Assembly: GCA_036733345.1 (NCBI GenBank)
Contig: DAINAR010000063.1
Location: 1 to 16,620, forward strand
Direction: 5' to 3'
Source: JAFGMQ01 sp036733345
Lineage (GTDB): Bacteria > Desulfobacterota > DSM-4660 > Desulfatiglandales > Desulfatiglandaceae
DNA length: 16,620 nucleotides
This document shows positions 8,746 to 16,273 of the stretch, in pieces. The notes under the pieces are model-generated. The model was not told where the DNA came from and made no database searches. It worked only from the letters and a program-made list of their open reading frames with translations. Each line of letters begins with the position of its first letter. Position 1 is the stretch's first letter. Both the position numbers and the translations under genes were made by a program.

Positions 8746-9258
8746 ATGAAAACAGAAATTCTAATTCCGAAAAATGAAATTCGGAAACGGGTTAAAGAGA
8801 TTGCTGAACAGATATCTTTTGATTGCAAGGGAAAAGAACCCGTTTTGATTGGGGTATTGAACGGTGTAATTTTTTTCTTTGCGGATCTTGTAAGGGAAAT
8901 AAGTATCCCGACTGAAATAGACTTTATCAGGGCAGCAAGCTATGGTTCCAAGATGGTTCCCGACGAAAATATCCAGTTTACAAAGGATATTGAAATTTCA
9001 ATTGATAAAAAACCGGTAATTCTTGTTGAGGATATAATAGATACAGGTTCGACTCTTTCTGCGGTTATTAAAAGAGTAGAGCGAAAAGGAGCCGATTCCA
9101 TAAAGATTTGTGCTCTGATTAATAAGCTTGAACGAAGAGATGTTACTGTCCCTATTGATTATTGCGGTTTTCAGATAGAAGAGGGCTTTATTGTTGGATA
9201 TGGCCTTGATTATAATCAGAAATACAGATATCTTCCCGATATTTGTATCTTGAAATAA
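8746..9258 (+). CDS. hpt: Hypoxanthine phosphoribosyltransferase
   Basis: The 170-residue protein is a type I phosphoribosyltransferase of the usual HPRT length. The PRPP-binding loop VEDIIDTGSTL spans V94-L104, with the paired acidic residues E95 and D96 expected to contact the ribose. The N-terminal PVLIGVLNGVIFFFADL matches the family's conserved core, and RAASYGSKM corresponds to the flexible loop. Near the C-terminus, EEGFIVGYGLDYNQKYRYLPDI is the purine-binding and closing segment typical of bacterial Hpt. The reaction salvages hypoxanthine or guanine with PRPP to give IMP or GMP. AAGG lies unusually close (two bases) to the ATG. The next gene begins 32 bp after the stop and may be cotranscribed. 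Confidence 0.93.
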   Translation: MKTEILIPKNEIRKRVKEIAEQISFDCKGKEPVLIGVLNGVIFFFADLVREISIPTEIDFIRAASYGSKMVPDENIQFTKDIEISIDKKPVILVEDIIDTGSTLSAVIKRVERKGADSIKICALINKLERRDVTVPIDYCGFQIEEGFIVGYGLDYNQKYRYLPDICILK

Positions 9259-9290
9259 CAGGCTTTACTTTCTCGAACAGGAGTGTGAGC

Positions 9291-10238
9291 ATGATCATTG
9301 AATGTGAAAAATGCCAGACAAAGTTTAATCTTGATGAAAGGTTGCTAAAGGAAGAAGGTTCGAAGGTAAGGTGTTCTTATTGCGGTGAGATTTTTAGGGT
9401 CTATCCCAAGGTTAAGGAAGATGATGAGCCTTTAAAGCAGGAATTCATTAGCCTAAATGAAGATGCCCTGGATTTTGATGAAGGCCTGAAAGGGGAAGGT
9501 GAAAAGACTGTAATAGGAGAAGAGACAATAGAGAGAAAAGAGGAAGAGGAAACTGAATTTGAAGAGCCCATATTTATTGATAAAACATTGCCGGACATTG
9601 AAAATGCCGAGACGGTTTTTCTGGAAACTTTGCCTGATTCTGATGAGGAGGAATTTGCATCAGAAATAAACGGAGTGCTTCCGGTCAGAAAAGATAGACA
9701 GTCAAAATCATTTCTTTTTACTGTTATCCTGATAGTATTCTTTTTCTTTATTGGAATATGCGTTGTTTTTATTTTCTTTTATCCTGAGATGGTTAATAAA
9801 TATTTGCCCTTTTTAAAAACCCCGGAGAAAATGGAGATCACGGATACGGGTGTGAGGCAACTTTCATTTAACGCCGTGACAGGCTCTTTTATAAATTCAA
9901 AAGATGCTGGCCGTCTATTTGTGATTCGGGGGATGGTAAAAAATGAATATTCAAAAAGCCGAAGCTGCATTCTAATCAAGGGTGCCATCCTTGATAATAT
10001 AGGCCGGGAGGTTAAAAAAAAGCAGGTTTACGCTGGAAATGTCTTCAATGAAGTTGAAATCAGGGAATTGCCTCTGGACAATATTAATAAGGCTATGGAA
10101 GAACCCAGCGGAATGGGAATGAAAAATGTTAACGTAGCGCCGGGAGCGAGCGTCCCTTTTATGATAGTTTTTGATAATCTGCCTGAAAACCTGAGCGAAT
10201 TTACAGTTGAGGCGGTAAGTTCATCTCAGGGTTCCTGA
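9291..10238 (+). CDS. Zinc-finger (MJ0042-type) / DUF3426 membrane protein
   Basis: I start this at ATG 9291, preceded by AGGAG at 9279-9283, because the conserved zinc finger begins there; an in-frame ATG 48 bp upstream would overlap hpt. The 315 residues comprise an N-terminal zinc ribbon (C5-x2-C8 and C28-x2-C31, MIIECEKCQTKF to CSYCGEIFRVYP), a strongly acidic linker (about 45-135, runs of E), one membrane span (about 141-163) and a C-terminal extracytoplasmic region matching the DUF3426 pattern (VIRGMVKNEYSKSR, then ILDNIGREVKKK). Proteins of this design are common in Desulfobacterota and other proteobacteria, and their function is not established. The zinc ribbon should be cytoplasmic. 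The last 38 bp overlap the convergent nucleotidyltransferase gene. Confidence 0.82.
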   Translation: MIIECEKCQTKFNLDERLLKEEGSKVRCSYCGEIFRVYPKVKEDDEPLKQEFISLNEDALDFDEGLKGEGEKTVIGEETIERKEEEETEFEEPIFIDKTLPDIENAETVFLETLPDSDEEEFASEINGVLPVRKDRQSKSFLFTVILIVFFFFIGICVVFIFFYPEMVNKYLPFLKTPEKMEITDTGVRQLSFNAVTGSFINSKDAGRLFVIRGMVKNEYSKSRSCILIKGAILDNIGREVKKKQVYAGNVFNEVEIRELPLDNINKAMEEPSGMGMKNVNVAPGASVPFMIVFDNLPENLSEFTVEAVSSSQGS

Positions 10239-11046
10239 CAGAAATAGTTTCACGAAAAATCTTCTGTGCATTAATAAGTGCGGAGATATCATCTATTCCC
10301 ATAACTTCTTTTTCATCCTCTGCAATGATGTACCCTGTAGAAAGACCATCTTCATACATATATTCTACAAGATCTGTGATAAAGTATTCTTCCTTCTCCA
10401 TTATTTTTCCATTGATTTTTTTCCGGACTATATGAGGCTTGACAGAAAGTGCCGACAGATATTTTAAAAGGTCTTTTTTTCTTGATGCATATATGCCTGA
10501 ATTGCAGATTTGGAGTTCTCCCTGTCTTTTTTTAGAGAATTGATTCCAATATTTCCATTCGACAATTTTCCGTACATTTTCCCTGTCTATTTCAAGCAGT
10601 CCATATTGTTTTTTTGATTTTGGCCGGAATCCAAGTACAACCAGATTGTAATTTTTCAGCTTTTCAATTAATGCTATATATATGGATCTATTTACAAAAG
10701 GAATGTCACCCATTGTAATGATTATTTTTTCGTATTCCTCTCTGTCTAAAAAATCTCGGGATGCAAGAAGTGCTCCTCCTGTTCCATTTAGTACAGGCTG
10801 AATACAATAAGTCAGTTTAAGATGAATGGTTGCTTCAATAATATCTTCTTTTTTGTGATTAACAACAAGCGCCTTTGGTCCGGGTGGCAGATTCTTCAGG
10901 ATATTAAGCAGTATCGGATGAGAACCCTCAAATACTGAATTCCCTGGAACAAGAGGAAGAAGGGTTTTGTTACCAGAGTATTCATTGAAACGTGAACCTC
11001 TTCCAGCGGTTAAGATCAATGATGCTATTTTTTCATTATTATCCAA
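10201..11046 (-). CDS. GlmU-type nucleotidyltransferase (sugar-1-phosphate NTP transferase)
   Basis: The 281-residue protein has the Rossmann-like nucleotidyltransferase fold. The signature LILTAGRGSRF (10-20) precedes K27-T-L-L-P; QPVLNGTGGAL (83-93) resembles GlmU's uridine-binding QLGTGHA; TMGDIPF holds metal-binding D114; and NSGIYA (182-187) and YFITDL (221-226) match GlmU positions. It ends before any left-handed beta-helix, so the acetyltransferase half of GlmU is missing. The likely reaction is activation of a sugar-1-phosphate by an NTP, with substrate unknown. The start is TTG 11046; no ATG or GTG exists ahead of the glycine-rich motif, and AGGG lies about 15 bases upstream. The gene is isolated and converges on the DUF3426 gene, sharing 38 bp with it. 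Confidence 0.8.
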   Translation of the reverse strand: MDNNEKIASLILTAGRGSRFNEYSGNKTLLPLVPGNSVFEGSHPILLNILKNLPPGPKALVVNHKKEDIIEATIHLKLTYCIQPVLNGTGGALLASRDFLDREEYEKIIITMGDIPFVNRSIYIALIEKLKNYNLVVLGFRPKSKKQYGLLEIDRENVRKIVEWKYWNQFSKKRQGELQICNSGIYASRKKDLLKYLSALSVKPHIVRKKINGKIMEKEEYFITDLVEYMYEDGLSTGYIIAEDEKEVMGIDDISALINAQKIFRETISVRNPEMNLPPQL

Positions 11047-11468
11047 GATTGAAATATGAGCCCTGTTTATTTATGTTTATTTATGAAAAAAATGTTTACC
11101 AAAAGCCTGTATCTTAAGCAAGGCAAAAATATGCTGTACGGGATTGAAATTCTACCACCGATGTCAGACAGTGAAAAGATATTGTACTTATATTACTTAA
11201 ATTCTACCTCTGGACTTTTTATAAAACTGTAGATATTTTATTTGTTGACATGTTTTTATATTGACCGTTATATTTTGAATTGTTAGATATAATTAACTTT
11301 AAAATATAGAAGTATTACTCTGAAAGGGAATACCCAGGCGGGCATCGAATCAGTAATCCCTGAAGACGATCTGTGGCATTGTAAAAACATTTGGATTTCA
11401 GCCTGCTATTATTACCTGGTAATTTGCCTGCTTACTCTTAGAGGTTACTTTAAACAGAATAATATTTT
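11047..11468. other. 422-bp AT-rich intergenic region
   Basis: This lies between the nucleotidyltransferase gene and the rtcB stop, with both genes on the minus strand, so it should hold the nucleotidyltransferase promoter and the rtcB 3' end. I find no convincing promoter pair or terminator. The most structured parts are a near-palindrome ATTACC-T-GGTAAT (11411-11423) flanked by two copies of GCCTGCT (11401-11407 and 11426-11432). A plus-strand reading frame of 58 codons (ATG 11056 to TAG 11230-11232) lacks a ribosome-binding site. The middle (about 11200-11310) is very AT-rich. Confidence 0.6.
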
Positions 11469-12908
11469 TTACCCTTTTATGACCCCCAGGGGTCTTAGCC
11501 TGGCGACCTTTTGTGCCAAGTCAGTTTCATGGACTACTTTCACTACCTGTGATACGTCTTTGTAGGCTTCTGGCATCTCTTCTTTAATAGTTTTTTTGCC
11601 TGTTGATTGAACGAAGATGCCTAAATCTTCCAGTTCATGACCTATTGAGCGGCCTTTTGCCATTTTTGTGGCCTGAGTTCTGCTTAAAAGACGACCTGCG
11701 CCGTGGCAACATGATCCAAATGTGTTAACAATGGCACCATTTGCACCGGCAAGCACGTAAGAGTGGGTGCCCATGCTACCTGGGATTAGGACTGGTTGTC
11801 CAACATTTCTGAAAACTTCTGGCAGGAGAGGGTGTCCTGGGGGAAGAGATCTGGTTGCACCTTTTCGATGAACACAAACCATGTTCTCTTTGCCGTCAAC
11901 AATGTGCAGTTCCTTTTTAGCGATATTATGGCATACATCGTACAGGAGTTGCATCCCAAGTTCATTATGACTGATTGACAGGGCCTTGGAAAAAGTTTCT
12001 CTGGTCCAGTGCATAAGAATCTGCCGATTAGCCCAGGCATAGTTGGCGGCACAGGCCATAGCGGATATATAACGGCGACCCTGATCAGATTTCAGTCGTG
12101 CACAGGCCAGTTGCCTGTCCGGTAATTCAAAAGGTTCTTTTATAACCTGTTGGATCATATCCTTCAGGAAGTCATCACATATTTGGTGACCAAAACCTCT
12201 GGATCCTGAGTGGATTAAGACCGTTACTTGTCCTTCAAAAAGATTATAAGCTGAAGCTTTCTTTGCATCATATATTTGATCGACAACCTGGATTTCAAGA
12301 AAGTGGTTTCCTGAACCAAGAGTTCCTAGCTGATTTCTGCCCCTTTTAATAGCTCGTTCACTAAGTACAGCAGGATCTGCACCATTAATTGTTCCATAGT
12401 CTTCTGTTTTTTCCAGGTCACCAGGGTCACCAAAGCCGTTTTTAATTGCCCAGGCAGCTCCTTGAGCTGCGACTTTGAATTCATCTGCTTTGGATAGATG
12501 TATAGACCCTGTGGATCCTACGCCAGTCGGGATGGTTTTAAAGAGGGCCGAGGTTAATTCTTTTATCAGGTGGTGGATATCACTTGCCATCAGCCTGGTG
12601 GTCATAAGTCGGCATCCACAGTTAATATCATAACCTACACCGCCTGGAGAGATAATGCCTTCATCCAGATCAAAAGCTGCAACGCCACCAATTGGAAAGC
12701 CATAGCCCCAATGCATATCCGGCATGGCAAGAGAATGCCCGACAATGCCGGGCAATGTAGCAACATTTGCTATTTGTACTAGGCTCTGGTCGTCCTTAAC
12801 GGCCTTTATCAGATTACTGTTTGAAAAAATGAGTCCTGGCACTCGCATCGGACCATTTTTGGGGATTAACCATCTGTATTCATCAATTTGCTTTAACTGT
12901 ATATCCAT
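11469..12908 (-). CDS. rtcB: RNA-splicing ligase RtcB
   Basis: The 479 residues match the archaeal-type RtcB length. RtcB joins RNA ends bearing 3'-phosphate or 2',3'-cyclic phosphate to 5'-OH ends, using GTP and manganese. Visible motifs are MPDMHWGYGFPIGG (62-75); GVGYDINCGCR, with D94 and C97 as metal ligands; GTLGSGNHFLE and VLIHSGSRGFGHQ, each with a metal-binding histidine; VHRKGATRSLPPGHP; and CHGAGRLLSR with H402, the position that carries the covalent GMP in characterised RtcB. All key residues appear intact and no intein is present. AAAGG lies seven bases before ATG 12908. Archease is upstream in the same direction, 89 bp away. No RtcA or RtcR regulator is present here. Confidence 0.95.
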   Translation of the reverse strand: MDIQLKQIDEYRWLIPKNGPMRVPGLIFSNSNLIKAVKDDQSLVQIANVATLPGIVGHSLAMPDMHWGYGFPIGGVAAFDLDEGIISPGGVGYDINCGCRLMTTRLMASDIHHLIKELTSALFKTIPTGVGSTGSIHLSKADEFKVAAQGAAWAIKNGFGDPGDLEKTEDYGTINGADPAVLSERAIKRGRNQLGTLGSGNHFLEIQVVDQIYDAKKASAYNLFEGQVTVLIHSGSRGFGHQICDDFLKDMIQQVIKEPFELPDRQLACARLKSDQGRRYISAMACAANYAWANRQILMHWTRETFSKALSISHNELGMQLLYDVCHNIAKKELHIVDGKENMVCVHRKGATRSLPPGHPLLPEVFRNVGQPVLIPGSMGTHSYVLAGANGAIVNTFGSCCHGAGRLLSRTQATKMAKGRSIGHELEDLGIFVQSTGKKTIKEEMPEAYKDVSQVVKVVHETDLAQKVARLRPLGVIKG

Positions 12909-12997
12909 AGTGGTACCTTTTATTTGAAGTCAAGTTAAGCGGTTAGGATGTCTGTTATATAAGCTTTTTTATTTTGAGAATTTTGCAAAGATACAGT

Positions 12998-13426
12998 TTA
13001 TAAATCGAAGATAATTTTTGCTCTATAGCTGTTACCAGTCTGGGTAATATTAATTTGGTGGTAGGTTACGGCCTTAATTTCACATAATATCTTGTGCAGA
13101 TCTGGTTTATAAGAGACCGTTTTTAGGGTAGCATAAAGTTTAGAAGGTGAAATGGAATCAATGTCTATTTCTGAAACGATTTCCTTTTCTCCTTCAAAAA
13201 GATAAAGGATTTCACCCAACCAGCGGACTAGAAGATCAGGCAGGTCTTTACCTGTCAATGTGAGTTTAATGGTTTTTGTTTTATCAAGTGATGCCCCCCT
13301 CACGATAATATACATCATTGCTTTTGCGGCCTCTTTGAAAAGGTTTTTGATGTTTGTGCCTTCGACTATTATACCCATATCAGCGGTATGGTCGATGTAA
13401 CTGAAGTTTGGTTTAACTGATCTCAT
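12998..13426 (-). CDS. Archease (RtcB-activating protein)
   Basis: Archease stimulates RtcB guanylylation and turnover in characterised systems. The product from ATG 13426 is 142 residues, the normal family size. It shows YIDHTADMGI near the N-terminus (D12, H13, D16), the LVRWLGEILYLFE helix, KAVTYHQI and the terminal aspartate-containing IIFDL. An in-frame TTG at 13453 would add nine residues, but it lies inside the -35 to -10 interval of the likely promoter, so ATG 13426 is preferred. No Shine-Dalgarno lies before either start. The gene precedes rtcB in the same direction, which strongly supports the call. A small cysteine-rich protein gene is transcribed divergently from only 65 bp away. 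Confidence 0.92.
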   Translation of the reverse strand: MRSVKPNFSYIDHTADMGIIVEGTNIKNLFKEAAKAMMYIIVRGASLDKTKTIKLTLTGKDLPDLLVRWLGEILYLFEGEKEIVSEIDIDSISPSKLYATLKTVSYKPDLHKILCEIKAVTYHQINITQTGNSYRAKIIFDL

Positions 13427-13432
13427 AAAAAA

Positions 13433-13461
13433 ATAATATCTTTTGCCTGTCAAATTGTCAA
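13433..13461 (-). promoter_or_regulatory. Near-consensus sigma70 promoter of archease-rtcB
   Basis: On the minus strand, TTGACA (13461-13456) and TATTAT (13438-13433, one mismatch to TATAAT) are separated by exactly 17 bp. Six bases separate the -10 box from the archease ATG at 13426, so initiation at the usual distance falls on the start codon itself. This points to a leaderless transcript for archease and rtcB. Confidence 0.6.
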
Positions 13462-13491
13462 AACGTCATTTTATTATAGGAAAGAATAATT

Positions 13492-13770
13492 ATGAATTGT
13501 GTTTTTTGTGGAATAGAAATTAATACTAAGGGAAATCCGGGCAGGGGTGATGTTTGCTTTAATTGTAAAAGGGATTTGAGGTGTTGTAAACAATGCAAAT
13601 TTTATGACCCCGGCTCATACAATGAGTGTCGAGAAGTTCTGGCAGAACGGATTGTAGATAAAGAAAGAGCAAATTTCTGCGATTACTTTGTGCCAAGAGG
13701 TTCAGCACTAACAAAAGTTAACAAGACTCAGGAAGCCATAAAAGCCCTTGAGAACCTTTTCCGAAAATAG
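13492..13770 (+). CDS. Small cysteine-rich (likely zinc-binding) protein
   Basis: I do not recognise a named family. The 92-residue protein contains nine cysteines: C3-x2-C6 and C22-x2-C25 form one likely zinc ribbon, and C31/C32, C35, C46 and C63 could form a second site in the RCCKQCKFYDPGSYNECRE to ANFCDYF region. The last 25 residues are a short basic, probably helical tail (TQEAIKALENLF). There is no signal peptide. AGGAAAG at 13479-13485, seven bases before ATG 13492, serves as the ribosome-binding site. The gene is divergent from archease, with 65 bp between starts. The position suggests a link to RNA repair, but nothing in the protein itself shows that. Metal binding is inferred from cysteine spacing. 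Confidence 0.72.
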   Translation: MNCVFCGIEINTKGNPGRGDVCFNCKRDLRCCKQCKFYDPGSYNECREVLAERIVDKERANFCDYFVPRGSALTKVNKTQEAIKALENLFRK

Positions 13771-13908
13771 TTGTTAGACTCCTGAGAGGTAAGCAGGGTA
13801 AATGGTTTAAAATCTACACAGGGATAGGGCAGGCGTTTGAGCAGTGATATCTGAAATATGAGATTGACCTGTTAGAAAAAGGCCTTATAGAAGGTGTTCA
13901 ACTGCTAA

Positions 13909-14427
13909 TTATTCAAATTTTTTGAACAGTAATAACATCTCTTTTCTCAGGATATCTGATATTAGATTTAGCTTATCATCTGGGAGCAATACAAATTCGC
14001 CTTTGCCAGTCACGAGCAGATTGCCTTTATCATCACGGATTTCAGCCTTGGCTTTTACTCCTTTATATTCAGGGTCATCAATCAGCGTTCCTTTTACAGA
14101 TATCGGCGTGCCAGTAAACACCGGCCGAACATATTTGACCTCCATTTTTCTGGTAACAACAAAGGCTTTTTTAAAATAGATAACGGCCCATGACATTATT
14201 TCGTCAAGCAGGGTGGATATTATTCCGCCGTGTGCGATGTTTTCCCAACCTTCATAATTCTTTTTCAAGGTCAGATCAGAACATATTGAATTCCCAAAGC
14301 GGTAGAATTGAAGATTCAATCCGATAGGATTTGCAGTTCCGCACGCAAAGCAGTTATGACCTTGAAGCTTTTCAATAACAAGTTTTTCATTTTCAGAAAT
14401 ACAACTTTTTACTACTGGATCATCCAT
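13909..14427 (-). CDS. PaaI-type hotdog thioesterase
   Basis: The 172-residue protein has the 4HBT hotdog pattern: an N-terminal GHNCFACGTANPIGLN block (about 23-38, C26-x2-C29), then NIAHGGIISTLLDEIMSWA (63-81) with H67-G-G and the catalytic-helix acidic residue D75. Strands follow through KVKYV-like MEVKYVRPVFTGTPISVKGTL (about 95-114) and NLLVTGKGEFVLLP. Proteins of this type hydrolyse acyl-CoA thioesters; the substrate cannot be read from sequence. The C-terminal 20 residues are helical and basic. The start is ATG 14427, with a weak AGG upstream. It is on the same strand as the two-gene operon upstream, 128 bp away, and may or may not be cotranscribed. Confidence 0.86.
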   Translation of the reverse strand: MDDPVVKSCISENEKLVIEKLQGHNCFACGTANPIGLNLQFYRFGNSICSDLTLKKNYEGWENIAHGGIISTLLDEIMSWAVIYFKKAFVVTRKMEVKYVRPVFTGTPISVKGTLIDDPEYKGVKAKAEIRDDKGNLLVTGKGEFVLLPDDKLNLISDILRKEMLLLFKKFE

Positions 14428-14555
14428 TATTCATATTTGCCTGTCTGTTCCCGGGTTGTTTTTTTAATGATAAACGGCACACTTGTCCGGGCTTGTTTGC
14501 TATGTAATTTTAAGAATATATTTATTGGGTTTAATTTATGCCTGTGCAGGGAATT

Positions 14556-14903
14556 TTACCACCAACCATCCATTTGCTCAATAGTTTCCCAGGCAATCTG
14601 TTCTCCTGCCTCATTACTGCCCCATAAAGAAAAGACAGTTCTGGGAGAACGATATAATTTAATTATTTCTCTTAATCCTCTTTGTACATCATGCGCATTA
14701 CTGCCAGATACCGTAATTACAGTCTGTGAAATAGTCTCAAGATCTTTATCAAGGGTTTTTTCTCCGATTTCCTGAATATCACCCTTGATCTCCTCCAAAC
14801 TGATCTCTAGGGAGTTTGATTCAGCAATTTTACCAAGATCTTCACTGGTTATTGTCTTTAGAGGATCTCCGGGATAATACCTGAACTTTACAAAATAATC
14901 CAT
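14556..14903 (-). CDS. Hypothetical 115-residue protein in the flavoprotein operon
   Basis: I do not recognise this protein. It has no cysteines, no signal peptide and no membrane span. The N-terminus MDYFVKFRYYPGDP looks like a strand pair, the middle (about 20-75) is acidic and helical, and the end is aromatic (QMDGWW). The alternation resembles a small alpha/beta fold. A strong GGAGGAG (14908-14914) lies four bases before ATG 14903, and the start is 13 bp after the flavoprotein stop, so the two genes almost certainly share an mRNA. That coupling suggests a role with the flavoprotein, which is inference from position only. Confidence 0.72.
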   Translation of the reverse strand: MDYFVKFRYYPGDPLKTITSEDLGKIAESNSLEISLEEIKGDIQEIGEKTLDKDLETISQTVITVSGSNAHDVQRGLREIIKLYRSPRTVFSLWGSNEAGEQIAWETIEQMDGWW

Positions 14904-14915
14904 GCTGCTCCTCCA

Positions 14916-15767
14916 TTATATTGCAGGATAATCTTTGTATTTTTGGATAAGTTTCTTTCTTTTATCCTTGGTTTTGATAAAAAAATCCTTTGAAGGTTTA
15001 AGGTGATAGGAAAAGTGACGTCTCAGATTCTCTTCAGTCCAGCGGTTTCGACTGATATCCTCCTGGCTGAATACAATATTGATTCGGCCTTCTTTCAAAC
15101 TGACTTTCCCGCGAACAGCACACACAGGGCACTCAACTGTCTGCATGTCTTTTAAAATTCTTAAATTTCTATCGTGACAGACGGGGCATATTCCCTGTTC
15201 TCCTTGATATGAGTAATCACCACTTTTGATGGCTTTTGCAACATTTTTCCCTAATTCATGAGCACTTTCAATAGATTTCTCAAAGATAGGAGCTTCGCGA
15301 AGGCCTTGAACGTGTATGAGACACTGATCAATAATTTTAAGTCCCATGGCAAGAAGCCAGGTATTAGTCTGTTGAAAAACATTTTGTGTCCAGCCTCTTG
15401 TGGCATAAGGTACTATTACTCCCCCTGCTTTACCTCTGAGTTTGTTTTGCTGCATCGGTGCGAATCCTCTATCGATTAGCTGCTTTATTATGGCCGTGGC
15501 CTCGAGGATATAACATGGTACGCCAAGAATAATGCCATCGCTTTCAGCCATTTTATTAAAGATAAAATTAGCATCGTCATCAATGATACAATCTTTTTCC
15601 TGGAGCAGGCATGTAGCGCACCCTGTACATGGCTTTACTGTATAGTCAGTCAGACGGAGTATTTCTACATCAGCGCCTTCTTCTTCGGCACCCATCAATG
15701 CCTCTTTAGTAAGAATTTCTGAATTGCCGAGGCGACGTACACTGCCGATTAATCCTAATACTTTCAT
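14916..15767 (-). CDS. Iron-sulfur flavoprotein (flavodoxin-like) with C-terminal zinc ribbon
   Basis: The 283-residue protein begins with the FMN-binding flavodoxin-like fold of NADPH-dependent FMN reductases (MKVLGLIGSVRRLGNSEILT). A compact cysteine motif C47-x2-C50-x2-C53-x6-C60 follows, the 4Fe-4S ligand pattern of the Isf family. GVPCYILEATAIIKQLIDR (82-100) is the conserved second phosphate/flavin region. From about 190 a zinc ribbon is attached (C194-x2-C197 and C213-x2-C216), followed by a basic C-terminal tail. Such proteins shuttle electrons between a cluster and FMN in anaerobes; the electron donor here is unknown. A textbook AGGAGGT (15773-15779) precedes ATG 15767 by five bases. 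It is the first gene of an operon with the 115-residue protein. The zinc ribbon is an addition to the basic Isf plan. Confidence 0.85.
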   Translation of the reverse strand: MKVLGLIGSVRRLGNSEILTKEALMGAEEEGADVEILRLTDYTVKPCTGCATCLLQEKDCIIDDDANFIFNKMAESDGIILGVPCYILEATAIIKQLIDRGFAPMQQNKLRGKAGGVIVPYATRGWTQNVFQQTNTWLLAMGLKIIDQCLIHVQGLREAPIFEKSIESAHELGKNVAKAIKSGDYSYQGEQGICPVCHDRNLRILKDMQTVECPVCAVRGKVSLKEGRINIVFSQEDISRNRWTEENLRRHFSYHLKPSKDFFIKTKDKRKKLIQKYKDYPAI

Positions 15768-16020
15768 AAAAGACCTCCTGTTTTATTCTATAGCGGCTAA
15801 ATTGATCACTGCCCTATTTATGTTTCCCATATTCAAAGAGAAGACGGTTTCATTGTTTATTTAATAAGCCACAGGGAAAAAATGAAATACTCTTGGACTA
15901 TATTTTCTAGTCATTAAAGTCCTTAAGAAATAACTGGATATCATTTATAAATTATATTAAAGCTTTTGCATATTTTTTAGGCATATAGATTCCCAAAGTC
16001 AAGGGAGAAAAAGGGCGAAA

Positions 16021-16049
16021 AAAAACCCCTTGCATAACAAGGGGTTTTT
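16021..16049 (-). terminator. rRNA operon terminator
   Basis: The stem is CCCCTTG (16026-16032) with CAAGGGG (16038-16044), extended by A5/T5 pairs, with a CATAA loop on the plus strand. Read on the minus strand it sits directly after the 5S gene and is followed by an uninterrupted T run, a classic intrinsic terminator. The A5/T5 arms make it nearly symmetric, so it could also act in the other direction. Confidence 0.88.
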
Positions 16050-16056
16050 AAATTTA

Positions 16057-16173
<117 letters not shown>

Positions 16174-16273
16174 AAATTCTTAAGTTGATCATGGTCTCAG
16201 CAATTGTGGACATATCAACAAAGCCTTAACCTGATACTGTAATGCAATTTAAAGTACATAAATAGAAAATTTT
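16174..16273 (-). other. 23S-5S spacer
   Basis: About 100 bp of AT-rich sequence between the 5S start and the 23S end. I see no tRNA in it. It presumably carries processing stems, but I could not pair them convincingly. Confidence 0.6.

Noticed and set aside
11056..11232. 58-codon plus-strand reading frame in the 422-bp gap
   Set aside because: There is no ribosome-binding site, the composition is typical of translated AT-rich spacer, and no recognisable motif is present.
11293..11577. Open frame entering the 3' end of rtcB on the opposite strand
   Set aside because: It has no usable start codon, and much of it is antisense to the conserved rtcB tail.
13845..13847. In-frame TGA as a selenocysteine codon
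   Set aside because: There is no supporting protein family, no start codon, and no visible SECIS-like stem-loop just after it.
13871..13898. Hairpin CCTT/AAGG followed by T5 on the minus strand as a thioesterase terminator
   Set aside because: The stem is only four base pairs and the T tract is not directly adjacent.
14308..14775. 155-codon plus-strand frame spanning the thioesterase and 115-residue genes
   Set aside because: It is antisense to two better-supported genes, and its translation has no domain-like features.
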